A stretch of DNA of 64,000 nucleotides from positions 1,302,001-1,366,000 of the forward strand of contig AP018281.1 in assembly GCA_002368355.1 (NCBI GenBank), given 5' to 3'. Position 1 is the first letter of the stretch, and every line of letters begins with the position of its first letter. Below, in pieces: positions 9,037 to 18,275 of the stretch. The position numbers and the translations under genes were made by a program. Below the pieces are notes generated by a model. The model saw only the letters and a program-made list of their open reading frames with translations, did no database searches and was not told the origin of the DNA. This DNA is from Chondrocystis sp. NIES-4102. Its GTDB lineage: Bacteria > Cyanobacteriota > Cyanobacteriia > Cyanobacteriales > Xenococcaceae.

Positions 9037-10131
9037 GTGGGGAGCATAAAAATTGCAATTGTAGGTATGGGTAACTGTGCCAGTTCACTCATCCAAGGAA
9101 TTGAATATTATAAGGGCAAACAAGCATCGGACGCTATAGGCTTAATGCATTGGGATATCGGAGGTTATAAACCCTACGATCTTCAAGTAGTGGCTGCTTT
9201 TGATATTGACCAACGTAAGGTAGGAAAAGATGTTGCTGAGGCAATTTTTGCTCCTCCTAATTGTACAACGGTTTTTTGCGATCGCGTCCCTGCTACAGGG
9301 GTAAAAGTTGAAATGGGAGCAATTTTAGATGGGGTTGCCCCTCATATGAAAGATGCTGATGAGAAATATACTTTTATCCTCAGCGATCGCCCAGAGCAAT
9401 CGAAGGCGGAAATTGTCAAGATTCTGCAACAATCACAGGCAGAAGTGTTAATTAATTATTTACCCGTAGGTTCACAAGAAGCGGTTGAGTTTTATGCTGA
9501 ATGTGCTTTAGATGCAGGAGTAGGTTTTGTCAATTGTATTCCTGTCTTTATTGCCAGCAAACCTTTATGGGCAGATAAGTTTAAGCGTTATAATATTCCA
9601 ATTATTGGCGATGATATTAAATCGCAATTTGGGGCGACTATTACCCATAGAACTTTAGTAGATCTTTGTAAAAAGCGCGGTGTTAAGGTTGAGCGAACTT
9701 ATCAATTGAATACTGGCGGTAATACTGATTTTCGTAATATGCTTGATCGCTCTCGTTTAGATTCTAAGAAAGAGTCTAAAACTGAAGCAGTACAGGGAGT
9801 CATTGCTAAACGTTTAGAATATGAAGATATTCATGTAGGGCCTAGCGACTATGTGCCTTGGCAAAAAGATAATAAAGTAGCTTTTATCCGTATTGAAGGT
9901 AAATTGTTTGGCGATGTGCCAATGAATTTGGAAATGAGGCTTTCTGTTGAAGACTCTCCTAATTCGGCAGGAGTGGTAATTGATGCTATTCGTTGTTGTA
10001 AATTAGCATTAGATCGTGGAATGGGTGGTATTTTAACTGCTCCTTCTGCTTACTTTATGAAACATCCGCCTCAACAATTTACCGATGAGGAAGCTTATCA
10101 GATGACGGAAGCTTTTATTAGTCAACAGTAA
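9037..10131 (+). CDS. ino1: Inositol-3-phosphate synthase
   Basis: A 364-residue NAD-dependent enzyme converting glucose 6-phosphate to inositol 3-phosphate. The N-terminal Rossmann motif is IAIVGMGNCASSL. Further family segments are HWDIGGYKPYDL, INYLPVGS, IGDDIKSQFGATITHR and NTGGNTDFRNM, followed by a run of conserved lysines. The short length is that of the actinobacterial-type enzyme. Translation starts at a GTG at 9037, eight bases after a strong GGAGGAAGG at 9021-9029. The product feeds inositol lipids or compatible solutes. A terminator-like hairpin lies about 145 bp downstream. Confidence 0.9.
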   Translation: MGSIKIAIVGMGNCASSLIQGIEYYKGKQASDAIGLMHWDIGGYKPYDLQVVAAFDIDQRKVGKDVAEAIFAPPNCTTVFCDRVPATGVKVEMGAILDGVAPHMKDADEKYTFILSDRPEQSKAEIVKILQQSQAEVLINYLPVGSQEAVEFYAECALDAGVGFVNCIPVFIASKPLWADKFKRYNIPIIGDDIKSQFGATITHRTLVDLCKKRGVKVERTYQLNTGGNTDFRNMLDRSRLDSKKESKTEAVQGVIAKRLEYEDIHVGPSDYVPWQKDNKVAFIRIEGKLFGDVPMNLEMRLSVEDSPNSAGVVIDAIRCCKLALDRGMGGILTAPSAYFMKHPPQQFTDEEAYQMTEAFISQQ

Positions 10132-10275
10132 CGGGTAATTAGTTATCTGTAGATAGAAAGTAGGGGAATTATTAACTGCGGTCGCGTCACCTCAAGGGAG
10201 CAAATTCTTTGGATAGTTGATCAACCTGATCTTTATTAGGTTTCGGTGATTTTAATCAATTACTAATTTAAATCG

Positions 10276-10318
10276 AGAAGTTAGAATTACTTAATTTAGT
10301 AAAACTAGCTTCTTTTTT
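10276..10318 (+). terminator. Rho-independent terminator downstream of ino1
   Basis: Arms AGAAGTTAG and CTAGCTTCT (one G-U pair) enclose about 20 bases and are followed directly by T6 at 10313-10318. The rest of the 352-bp spacer to the next gene holds no other recognisable feature. Confidence 0.6.
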
Positions 10319-10483
10319 CGTCTTTAGTATTTAATGCTCACTAAAGATAACGTTAAGAATATTTTTGTTTGTAGCTTTATGCCTAATGGCAACATGAATT
10401 TTTAGATGTTTAGCTACTAAAAATAATTTTGCACCTACTTCTTACCTAATTTCTATTCACTAATCACTGTTAACTGTAAATAT

Positions 10484-11614
10484 ATGGATATCGTCGATTT
10501 TCTAAATGTTTCAATTCACAATACTACTACTGTTGAATTACTAGAAGATTTAAATCAAAATGGCGGAATAGTGGTTACTCCCAACGTTGATCATCTAGTA
10601 AAAATCCAAAGCGATCGCGAATTATTGAAGGCTTATTATCATTCAAATTATCGGGTTTGTGATAGTAAAATCTTACAGTATATTTCGTATTTTCTTGGTA
10701 ATCCTATTAAAGAAAAAATATCTGGTTCTGATTTGTTTCCTGCTTTTTATGAATATAATAAATATAATGAAGATGTCAAAGTTTTTCTTCTAGGTGCTAA
10801 AGAAGGTGTGGCACAACAAGCATTAACTAATATTAATCAAAAAGTCGGCAGAGAGATTATCGTTGCAGCCCACTCTCCCTCTTTTGGATTTGAAAATAAT
10901 GAGCGTGAGTGTCAAGAAATTATTGAAAGGATTAATTATTCTGATGCTACAGTCTTAGCTGTCGGTGTTGGCGCACCAAAACAAGAAAAGTGGATAGCTA
11001 AATATTGCTCACAATTGCCTAAAATTAAGATATTTCTAGCTATTGGAGCAACTATTGATTTTGAAGCAGGTAATGTGGCGCGATCGCCTAAAGTAATGAG
11101 CGATATGGGGTTAGAATGGTTATATCGTCTGGCTTCTGAACCTACAAGACTTTGGAAACGTTATTTAGTTGATAGTTTGCCTTTATTTTGGCTCGTAGGT
11201 CAACAAAAGCTGAATAATTATAAGTTTTCTCCCTATCTGCAAACGCAATATTTACCTTTGGGAGAAATTTTACAACAAGCGGGTTTATTATCACCCCAAA
11301 ATATCAGACAAGTTTTAAAAATTCAACAGCAACAACGCAATTACCGTTTTGGAGAAATTTTAATTCAACAAGGATATTTACCCGCCGAAACTATTAATTT
11401 TTTTATTAATGATTTGCCTAGATTGGTTCAAACTGACAATAAATTACGCTTGGGTGATTATCTAAATTATGCAGGATTACTCCAACAAGAACAAATTAAC
11501 GAAATTTTGCATCAACAATCTTTAACCCATCGTAAATTCGGTGAAATTATTACCCAAAAAGGCTGGGTAAAACCTAAAACTCTTGATTGGTTTGTTAATT
11601 TACAAAATGGTTAA
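10484..11614 (+). CDS. WecG/TagA/CpsF (GT26) glycosyltransferase fused to MshEN-like repeats
   Basis: Residues 1 to about 245 form a GT26 glycosyltransferase. Visible motifs are TPNVDHL, GAPKQEKWI, IGATIDFEAG, RSPKVM, LEWLYRL and EPTRLWKRY. Enzymes of this family add ManNAc(A)-type sugars to lipid-linked precursors of cell-wall polymers or exopolysaccharide, on the cytoplasmic face. Residues from about 255 hold two to three copies of a helical unit of the form LGEIL-x3-GLL-x9-L-x-QQ. Examples are LGEILQQAGLLSP, FGEILIQQGYLPA, LGDYLNYAGLLQQ and FGEIITQKGWV. These look like the N-terminal module of GspE and MshE ATPases, some of which bind cyclic di-GMP. The fusion suggests signal control of polymer synthesis, which is inference. 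Confidence 0.8.
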   Translation: MDIVDFLNVSIHNTTTVELLEDLNQNGGIVVTPNVDHLVKIQSDRELLKAYYHSNYRVCDSKILQYISYFLGNPIKEKISGSDLFPAFYEYNKYNEDVKVFLLGAKEGVAQQALTNINQKVGREIIVAAHSPSFGFENNERECQEIIERINYSDATVLAVGVGAPKQEKWIAKYCSQLPKIKIFLAIGATIDFEAGNVARSPKVMSDMGLEWLYRLASEPTRLWKRYLVDSLPLFWLVGQQKLNNYKFSPYLQTQYLPLGEILQQAGLLSPQNIRQVLKIQQQQRNYRFGEILIQQGYLPAETINFFINDLPRLVQTDNKLRLGDYLNYAGLLQQEQINEILHQQSLTHRKFGEIITQKGWVKPKTLDWFVNLQNG

Positions 11615-11618
11615 CTAA

Positions 11619-11828
11619 TTACTGACCTTGATTAGCTCTAGTATCTTGTACAGCAACCCAGAATAATATGACAGTTAAAGGAATACTAGCAGCAAGAATC
11701 AACCCTGTAACCATATTACCTAATTCAGGATTACCAGAAGAGAGTTCAAATATTGACCCCACTCCAGCGATCGCTGTAATACAGCATAAAATTAAACACA
11801 CACCACTTTTAGGGGTCATTGAAATCAT
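11619..11828 (-). CDS. Small two-helix membrane protein, function unknown
   Basis: A 69-residue protein with two hydrophobic stretches, at about residues 8-27 and 38-60. They are joined by a short polar loop (ELSSGNPELGN), and the tail is charged (DTRANQGQ). It has an ATG start with GGAGAT a few bases upstream. It is convergent with the GT26 gene (4-bp gap) and lies just after def on the same strand, so it may be its 3' operon partner. I do not recognise a named family. The good ribosome binding site and clean composition support a real gene. Confidence 0.6.
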   Translation of the reverse strand: MISMTPKSGVCLILCCITAIAGVGSIFELSSGNPELGNMVTGLILAASIPLTVILFWVAVQDTRANQGQ

Positions 11829-11866
11829 TTTGTTATCTCCTCTGGTATTTATTTACTATTTTTAAA

Positions 11867-12433
11867 TTATTTTTTAACTGGCTTAACTGCGCTAACAGCA
11901 AAACCTTTTTTGTGTAACTCTTCATTAAGAGCCAGGCTATTTTCCACCCGATCTACAAACATAACACCATTTAGATGATCCATTTCATGTTGAATAGCAC
12001 GGGATAATAAACCTGTAGCTTTTATAGTACTTGGTTTGCCCTGTTCATTTTTATAAGATACTTCAATTTCGTCAGGGCGAGATACATCTAAATACACCCC
12101 AGGTATACTAAGACACCCTTCTTCGCTATTGCACAGGGTTTTACCAAATTTGATAATTTTAGGGTTAATTAAAACCAAAGGAGCTTTATCGGGCTTATCT
12201 AGATAAATATCTATTACAATAATTTGCTTATGAATACCTACTTGAGGGGCTGCTAAACCAATACCATCGGCACTATACATGGTTTGTAGCATTTCTTTAA
12301 CGATTTTGCGGATCTCATCATCAACTTTGGCTACCCTTTTAGCTGGTTGACGTAAAACGCGATCGCCTAAATAGTGAATATCTAATGGTGGTTTATCTAA
12401 TTTTTTTTTCTCAACCGCAATAACAGTATTCAT
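11867..12433 (-). CDS. def: Peptide deformylase
   Basis: A 188-residue metalloenzyme that removes the formyl group from nascent polypeptides. All three family motifs are present: GIGLAAPQVG at 57-66, EEGCLSIPG with metal ligand Cys107, and QHEMDHLNG with ligands His149 and His153 and catalytic Glu150. The length is that of the bacterial type I enzymes. The first dozen residues are a variable extension. It is followed on the same strand by a small membrane protein gene. Confidence 0.95.
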   Translation of the reverse strand: MNTVIAVEKKKLDKPPLDIHYLGDRVLRQPAKRVAKVDDEIRKIVKEMLQTMYSADGIGLAAPQVGIHKQIIVIDIYLDKPDKAPLVLINPKIIKFGKTLCNSEEGCLSIPGVYLDVSRPDEIEVSYKNEQGKPSTIKATGLLSRAIQHEMDHLNGVMFVDRVENSLALNEELHKKGFAVSAVKPVKK

Positions 12434-12548
12434 AACCTTGATATATAGTATCTAAAAGTTTTTTCTTTGTTTATATTTTATCGTTTACCCTTAAATTATA
12501 TTAGTCTACCCTTACAGGAAATACGATCTTGACTATTAAACAGATAAG

Positions 12549-12575
12549 AAAAAGCCCTGTCAAGTAACAGGACTT
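12549..12575 (-). terminator. Terminator of acsF
   Basis: Read on the minus strand, AAGTCCTGT and ACAGGGCTT pair across a six-base loop (one U-G pair) and are followed by a T-run. It lies about 45 bases after the acsF stop, in the right orientation. Confidence 0.75.
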
Positions 12576-12619
12576 AAAGACTCAGATAATAATAAATTAA
12601 AGTATCTACAGTTTTAACT

Positions 12620-13696
12620 CTAACGAACTGTTTGAGCCAATTGATCTACTCTAATTGGTTTGATCAAGTACATTTTCACAAGTTCTACACCATTAGAAAC
12701 ATAATGAGGTAGTTTGCGTAGTAATTTTACTGGCGCAGGGGAGTTAGAAGAAGCGATCGCCGTTAATTTTTCGTTATTAACCACACATTTTTCTAGACTC
12801 TGATAGAAACTAGGATGTTCTACATCTAAAATTACAGGGAAAACTCTACCTGCGGTTTCATTGGTTTTCTCAATTACGTATTTATCGTATTCTCTAGCAT
12901 CTAAACCTAAAGAAGCGTAAAAACTAGAACGTTGTACATCATTGAGGTACATTGTCGCAAATACTGAGAGCAAAAAGAAACGACTCCATAGTCTTGCTTT
13001 CCAATCGTTAAGAAATTGGGGTTGTGACTTCATAATCGCATCAAAGAAGTCACCATGACGATTTTCATCCTGACACCAATTTTCAAAGAAACGGAAAATA
13101 GGATAAATTTCGTTTTCAGGATGCTTTTCTAAGTGGCGGAAAATTGTAATATAACGCCAGTAACCAATCTTTTCTGATAGGTAGGTGGCATAAAAGATGA
13201 ATTTTGGCTTAAAGAAGGTATATTTACGGCTTTTAGTCAAAAATCCTAAGTCTAAAGAAAGGTTAAAGTCAGATAGGGCTTTGTTTAAAAATCCTGCATG
13301 ACGTGCTTCATCTCGTGACATGAGGTTGAAAATTTCAGCCAGTAAAGGACTTTTATCTTTTAAACGTCTACCCAATTCTTTATAAAGCAGAAACCCAGAA
13401 AACTCAGCAGTACAAGAGCGTTCAAGAAATTCTATAAATACTTGACGAGTTTCACCACTAATATTATCCCAAGATTGTTGGAATTGTTCGTCTCGGACAA
13501 AATGATGGCGATTATAGTCGATACGAAACTCTTCTAAAATTGCTCTTAATTCATCTTCATTTATCGAGATGTCCATTTTAGCCATCTCATCAAAATCTGT
13601 TGTGTAAAAGCGAGGGGTGAGAATTGTCTCTTGTGCAGGAGTTTTTACTCCAGGACGTACTTCCTCAAACTGGGGTTTTTTAAGGCTATCTACCAT
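12620..13696 (-). CDS. acsF: Mg-protoporphyrin IX monomethyl ester oxidative cyclase (aerobic)
   Basis: A 358-residue diiron enzyme that closes ring E of chlorophyll, using oxygen, at the thylakoid membrane. The iron ligand motifs DEARHAGF (Glu130, His133) and DENRHGDF are present. Also present are FYTTDFDEM near the N-terminus and [12 protein letters not shown], all hallmark AcsF/ChlAI segments. Length agrees with the family. It has an ATG start and appears monocistronic, with its own terminator. Some cyanobacteria hold a second, low-oxygen paralogue; nothing here marks this copy as that form. Confidence 0.95.
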   Translation of the reverse strand: MVDSLKKPQFEEVRPGVKTPAQETILTPRFYTTDFDEMAKMDISINEDELRAILEEFRIDYNRHHFVRDEQFQQSWDNISGETRQVFIEFLERSCTAEFSGFLLYKELGRRLKDKSPLLAEIFNLMSRDEARHAGFLNKALSDFNLSLDLGFLTKSRKYTFFKPKFIFYATYLSEKIGYWRYITIFRHLEKHPENEIYPIFRFFENWCQDENRHGDFFDAIMKSQPQFLNDWKARLWSRFFLLSVFATMYLNDVQRSSFYASLGLDAREYDKYVIEKTNETAGRVFPVILDVEHPSFYQSLEKCVVNNEKLTAIASSNSPAPVKLLRKLPHYVSNGVELVKMYLIKPIRVDQLAQTVR

Positions 13697-13860
13697 TATT
13701 TTAAATACTTAACTTTTCTATTGAACAAGCTGGCTTTAATCTTTGCCATAATTCGGAGGTTTCTTAAATAGTATTTTCTAATAGTTGAGGTGGGTTATGG
13801 CGATTTGTTAATGAATATTAACTACAAAATTACGATTCTTTAAAATTACTAACTAAAAAA

Positions 13861-14991
13861 TCAATTATTCTTTCTCGAACTACCTAAGCTAATTACAGCA
13901 TTTTGACCCCCAAAGCCAAAACTAAAACATAAAGCCTGGTTTATTTTTACTTTTTGAGGGTGGGTAATGATATTTAAATTAAATTCTGAATTTGTTAACC
14001 CTATAGTAGGGGGTAGATATCCTTGTTTAAGTGCCATTAAGGTTAAAGCTGTACCTAAAGCTGCTGATGCGCCCAAGGTATGCCCTGTTGCTCCTTTAGT
14101 CGAACTGATGGGGATTTGTGGGGAAAATATTTGTTTAATTAGTTGAGCTTCATGGCGATCGTTGATTATTGTACTCGTACCGTGAACATGAATATAATCT
14201 ATGTCTGATGGTACTAAATTACTACGTAATAAGGAGTCTTTAATTGCCCTAGCTGCACTACCATTAACTGTTTGAGGCGCACTAACATGATGAGCATCAC
14301 AGGTTAAGCCAAAGCCTAGAATTCTGCCATAAATTTTTGCTTGGCGACGGGTAGCTAATGCTGCTGTTTCTAGGACAAACATTGCTCCTCCCTCCCCCAA
14401 AACTAAGCCTTCTCGCTTGAGATCAAAAGGATAACAGCCTGTAGTTGCTAAAGCTCCCATGCGTTCAAAAGCAGCTAAAGTTAATGGGGTAATGGGGGCT
14501 TCCACTGCACCTACGATAACCCTTTGACATTGACCTGTTTTGATTAGTTCGTATCCTCTAGCTAATGCCCAAATTGCTGTAGCACAAGCTGCCATTGGGG
14601 CTAAAACTGGGGCGGAAGTTTGTATGTACTGAGCGGTGGCGATCGCGCTTTGATGAGGTAATGTTGTTATCCAGGTGGGAATATTTGAGGGTTTTTGAGT
14701 GGCTAATTCTTCCCAAGTTGCTTGATTGGATCTACTTGAGCCGATTACTACACCACATTGATCTAAAGGTGGTTTTAATCCAGCATCTTTTAAAGTGTCG
14801 AGTAATATTGCTTGAGTTAAAGCTTCTATTTTACTTGGTTGAGTTTTAATTAATCCTAAAGGGTAAGCCCCAACTGCCCGAAAGGGTGAATGTAAGCTAA
14901 TTCCTGACTTTCCCTGCAAAATATTCGACCAAGTTTGAGTAAGTGAACCGAGACAGGAGATTAAGCCTATCCCAGTAACTACAACGTCCAT
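13861..14991 (-). CDS. Beta-ketoacyl-ACP synthase (FabF-like)
   Basis: A 376-residue condensing enzyme of the KAS I/II fold. The N-terminus MDVVVTGIGLISCLG is typical. The nucleophile Cys lies in MAACATAIWAL, and the two His motifs are in HVHGTSTIINDRHE and SSTKGATGHTLGASAAL. This enzyme elongates acyl-ACP with malonyl-ACP. The protein is shorter than the usual FabF of about 415 residues, so it may be a second, specialised ketosynthase and not the housekeeping one. The ATG at 14991 is preferred to a TTG 33 bases upstream because the family begins at MDVVVTG. Confidence 0.85.
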   Translation of the reverse strand: MDVVVTGIGLISCLGSLTQTWSNILQGKSGISLHSPFRAVGAYPLGLIKTQPSKIEALTQAILLDTLKDAGLKPPLDQCGVVIGSSRSNQATWEELATQKPSNIPTWITTLPHQSAIATAQYIQTSAPVLAPMAACATAIWALARGYELIKTGQCQRVIVGAVEAPITPLTLAAFERMGALATTGCYPFDLKREGLVLGEGGAMFVLETAALATRRQAKIYGRILGFGLTCDAHHVSAPQTVNGSAARAIKDSLLRSNLVPSDIDYIHVHGTSTIINDRHEAQLIKQIFSPQIPISSTKGATGHTLGASAALGTALTLMALKQGYLPPTIGLTNSEFNLNIITHPQKVKINQALCFSFGFGGQNAVISLGSSRKNN

Positions 14992-15087
14992 GCTTTTTTG
15001 AACTTTGATTAAACCGCTTGGCAATCTACGCGATTCTTAATTTAGTTTCCCTACATTTTAAAATATAAGGAGTTTAAAGCTTAAGGT

Positions 15088-15831
15088 TTAGGGTTGTTTT
15101 AAGTTTTCTATGCCTTCGGTAACTTTAGCCGAGGTAATGCGATCGCCTTGTTTGATTTTATCTACTACGTCCATCCCTTCAACAACTTTACCAAAAACTG
15201 CATAATCACCATCTAAAGAAGGCAAATCTTCTAAAGCAATATAAAACTGTGAAGAAGCAGAATCTGGCATAGCCGAGCGAGCCATCGCAATAACTCCGCG
15301 ATCGTGTTTTAGCACCACTGATCCACCAAGTTTAGCTTTACTATAGGTTGGTTGATCACTTCCTGTTACTTTAATTTCCAAAGGAATACGACGCTCTGAA
15401 CCTGTTTGAGGATCGACAAAGCCACCCGTACCTAATTGTCCTCTAAAATTTGGATCTTTTCCTTGAGGATCACCACCTTGGGCTACAAATCCAGGAATAA
15501 CACGATGGAATACTAAGCCGTCGTAAACACCTTGGCTAACTAAATCTACAAAGTTCCCTGCTGTAAAAGGAGCTTCCGTACCATTGATTTCGATAATAAT
15601 GGGAGAGCCGTTTACTTGTAATTCGACTTTCGCCATCCCTTGTAATTGGGGTAAATTCTGATTCATAATTTGGTTATTTTCGGCGATCGCTTGTGATTGG
15701 TTACTTGTCAGATTATCAGAAGATGACGATGATTGGGAAACATTTGCTGATGTGGCACATCCTCCCAACATCGAACTGCTAATCAGCAGCAATACTATTA
15801 TCTTGACTATCCATTGGTTATTTGTCGCCAT
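15088..15831 (-). CDS. Lipoprotein cyclophilin-type peptidyl-prolyl isomerase
   Basis: A 247-residue protein. A signal peptide (residues 5-22) ends in the lipobox MLGGC, with the lipidated Cys at 25, and a Ser/Gln-rich linker follows. From about residue 65 a cyclophilin domain has [31 protein letters not shown] and [22 protein letters not shown]-type segments, including the catalytic Arg in FHRV. It should catalyse proline isomerisation on the outer side of the plasma or thylakoid membrane. It lies downstream of nothing obvious, divergent from rtcB. The gene is complete. Confidence 0.9.
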   Translation of the reverse strand: MATNNQWIVKIIVLLLISSSMLGGCATSANVSQSSSSSDNLTSNQSQAIAENNQIMNQNLPQLQGMAKVELQVNGSPIIIEINGTEAPFTAGNFVDLVSQGVYDGLVFHRVIPGFVAQGGDPQGKDPNFRGQLGTGGFVDPQTGSERRIPLEIKVTGSDQPTYSKAKLGGSVVLKHDRGVIAMARSAMPDSASSQFYIALEDLPSLDGDYAVFGKVVEGMDVVDKIKQGDRITSAKVTEGIENLKQP

Positions 15832-16006
15832 ATCTTAAACTTTAACTTCTATTACGATGATTAATGACCTTGACATTTTTAGCTTAATTTTTCCTTGATT
15901 AGGATATTTATTTGATTTCTCCTAATCCAAGCTATTTTTAATTATTTCTTTAACCACAATAATTTAGTTTTAAAGTACTATGTATGTAGTAATTAAATAG
16001 CTGGTT

Positions 16007-18154
16007 ATGCCACACGAATCATTAGATTTATCAAGCAACAAACCAATATTGTCCTGGGCAAATCACGAGCTTGATATCAAAGAAGCCCAGATGGCAAAGA
16101 ATGTCGCCTCCCTACCTTTTGTATTTAAGCACGTAGCACTGATGCCTGATGTGCATCTAGGAAAAGGAGCGTTAGTAGGTTCAGTCATTGCGACTAAAGA
16201 CGCGGTAATTCCTGCTGCGGTAGGGGTAGATATTGGTTGTTTTACTGGCGATACTAAAATTCCTTTGGTAGATGGAAAAAAATATGCGATCGCCACATTA
16301 GCTCAACAACAGAATTCTATCTATGTTTATGCTTGTACCAACAGTGGCAAAATCGTTTGTGCAGAGGCAATTGCTAGAAAAACTCGCGTTGATGCCCAAT
16401 TAGTTAAAGTGATTCTTGACAATGAGCAAGAAATTAGATGTACACCAGATCATCAATTCATGCTCAGAGATGGTAGTTATCGACAAGCCCAAGATCTTCA
16501 ACCCCATGATTCTTTAATGCCTTTCTACTCTAAAACAGATAAAGATGGGTATACATTAATTCAACAAAACTACTCTGGTAGATGGCAAAAAGCTCATTGG
16601 ATTGTGGCTCGATCACAAATGCTGGGCGCAGTTCCTAAATTTGAAAATCAAAAAACTGTAATTCATCATAAAAATTTCAATCAAGCTGACAATGAACCGA
16701 AAAATTTGCAATTTATGGGCAATGTCGATCATTGTGCCTATCATCGTTCATTAGTCGAACGAAACACTTATTGGCAATCTCCAGAATTTGAACAGAGAAG
16801 ATTAAAAGCTTTAGCAGCTAAGGCTCAAACTCAAGAGGGACATAGATACTTTGCTCAAAGAGGAACAGCAAATATTGTCAATTATATGTTAAGCAATCCT
16901 GAACATTTTCATCAATCCGTTGCGGGGAATGGCGAAAGAGGGAAAAAATATTTAGTAGCATATAATCAAAGTGAACGGGGAAGAGTAAAAAGTAAGGAGA
17001 TTGCCAATCGTATATATACTTGTGATACTTGTGGAGCAAAAATAAAAAGTCCAATTGGACTACACAATCATCGTAAATATCAGCACAACTATAATCACAA
17101 AGTAATCAAAGTAATTAATTTATCAGAAAAAGAAGATGTATTCTGCCTAAGTGTTCCCGGATATAATAATTTTGCTCTTGATGCAGGAGTATTTGTTCAT
17201 AATTGTGGGATGGCTGCTTTAAAAATGCCTTTCACTGGCGATCGCTTGGAAGGCAAACTAAAAAAAATCCGCCGTGAAATAGAACGCTCTATTCCTGTAG
17301 GTAGATGGGGCAATAAAAATATTAGTAGTACAGTCACTAATTGGCAAGGATGGCGAGATTTTAAGGAATTACATCCAGGAGTGCAGGACTTAAGCCGTAA
17401 AGCTTTGGATCAAATGGGTTCTTTAGGTGGTGGAAATCATTTTATTGAGCTTTGTTTAGATACTGAAAATTATGTCTGGTTGATGCTTCATTCTGGATCA
17501 AGACATATTGGTAATAAGCTAGCTGAATGTCATATTTCCACAGGTAAAAAATTGGCTAAACTTGCGGGTATTAACTTACCAGACCCCGATTTAGCTTATT
17601 TCGTAGCAGGTACAGCAGAATTTGAAGCCTATTGGCGAGATCTTCAGTGGGCGCAGAATTATGCCCGTTTTAATCGCGATGTGATGATGAAGCGTTTTAA
17701 GAAGATTGTTGAAGAGCTTGTTACGGGCGGGAAAACAATTCAACCTTTGCTATCGGTCAATTGTCATCATAATTATGCCGAAAAAGAAGTTCACTTTGGC
17801 GAAGATGTTTATGTAACTCGCAAAGGAGCAGTACGGGCGCAAAGCGATGACTATGGTATTATTCCAGGTTCAATGGGTACTAAGTCGTATATCGTTAAGG
17901 GAAAAGGTAATCATGATAGTTACTGTAGCTGTTCCCACGGCGCAGGTAGATTGATGTCTCGCACCAAAGCCAAACTAGAATTTACGGTCGAAGACGTAAT
18001 TGAACAAACTCAAGGAGTAGAATGCCGTAAGGATAGCAAAATTATCGATGAGATCCCAGGAGCTTATAAACCCATCGAGGAAGTTATGGCACAACAATCA
18101 GATTTAGTGGAAGTTGTGGCGACAATTAAACAGGTGTTATGTGTTAAAGGATAA
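16007..18154 (+). CDS. rtcB: RNA-splicing ligase RtcB, intein-containing precursor
   Basis: A 715-residue precursor. Without the intein it gives a 393-residue RtcB, the expected size. RtcB joins 2',3'-cyclic phosphate and 5'-OH RNA ends with GTP and Mn2+, acting in tRNA or RNA repair. N-extein motifs are ALMPDVHLGKGALVGSV and VGVDIG. C-extein motifs are CGMAALKMPF, GSLGGGNHFIEL, MLHSGSRHIG, NCHHNYAE and the guanylylation-site region CSHGAGRLMSRTKA. The intein interrupts the metal-binding VGVDIG-CG motif exactly before its Cys, so the enzyme cannot be active until splicing. Good reading frame across both junctions shows that this is not a pseudogene. Archaeal RtcB proteins are known to carry inteins at this motif. 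Confidence 0.95.
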   Translation: MPHESLDLSSNKPILSWANHELDIKEAQMAKNVASLPFVFKHVALMPDVHLGKGALVGSVIATKDAVIPAAVGVDIGCFTGDTKIPLVDGKKYAIATLAQQQNSIYVYACTNSGKIVCAEAIARKTRVDAQLVKVILDNEQEIRCTPDHQFMLRDGSYRQAQDLQPHDSLMPFYSKTDKDGYTLIQQNYSGRWQKAHWIVARSQMLGAVPKFENQKTVIHHKNFNQADNEPKNLQFMGNVDHCAYHRSLVERNTYWQSPEFEQRRLKALAAKAQTQEGHRYFAQRGTANIVNYMLSNPEHFHQSVAGNGERGKKYLVAYNQSERGRVKSKEIANRIYTCDTCGAKIKSPIGLHNHRKYQHNYNHKVIKVINLSEKEDVFCLSVPGYNNFALDAGVFVHNCGMAALKMPFTGDRLEGKLKKIRREIERSIPVGRWGNKNISSTVTNWQGWRDFKELHPGVQDLSRKALDQMGSLGGGNHFIELCLDTENYVWLMLHSGSRHIGNKLAECHISTGKKLAKLAGINLPDPDLAYFVAGTAEFEAYWRDLQWAQNYARFNRDVMMKRFKKIVEELVTGGKTIQPLLSVNCHHNYAEKEVHFGEDVYVTRKGAVRAQSDDYGIIPGSMGTKSYIVKGKGNHDSYCSCSHGAGRLMSRTKAKLEFTVEDVIEQTQGVECRKDSKIIDEIPGAYKPIEEVMAQQSDLVEVVATIKQVLCVKG
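16238..17203 (+). mobile_element. RtcB intein with HNH homing endonuclease domain
   Basis: 322 residues (78-399 of the precursor) with a full set of splicing motifs. Block A is CFTGDTKI with the nucleophile Cys. Block B is IRCTPDHQF with the Thr-x-x-His pair. The C-terminal motif NFALDAGVFVHN ends in His-Asn, and the +1 residue is Cys. In the middle, VIHHKNFNQADNEPKNLQFM resembles an HNH nuclease core. A CDTCG-x12-HNHRKYQH segment looks like a C2H2-type zinc finger that may bind DNA. The boundary was placed by restoring the RtcB motif GVDIGCG. Whether the nuclease is still active cannot be judged, but no stop codon or frameshift is present. Confidence 0.93.
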
Positions 18155-18234
18155 ATAGTAATTTATAGCGATCGCCCTAAGGTTTCTACTAATCTTGTTC
18201 AGATATTGATTAAGTACCACCTAAGTTTGGCGAT

Positions 18235-18275
18235 TAGCCTCAAGGCTACGCGATCGCGATCGCTATTTTTATTTA
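18235..18275 (+). terminator. Hairpin/HIP1 palindrome between convergent rtcB and ycf4
   Basis: TAGCC-TCAA-GGCTA is followed by a 14-base perfect palindrome made of two overlapping HIP1 octamers (18250-18263) and then TATTTTTATTT. It could end rtcB transcription and, read the other way, serve ycf4. The terminator role is inference. Confidence 0.4.
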
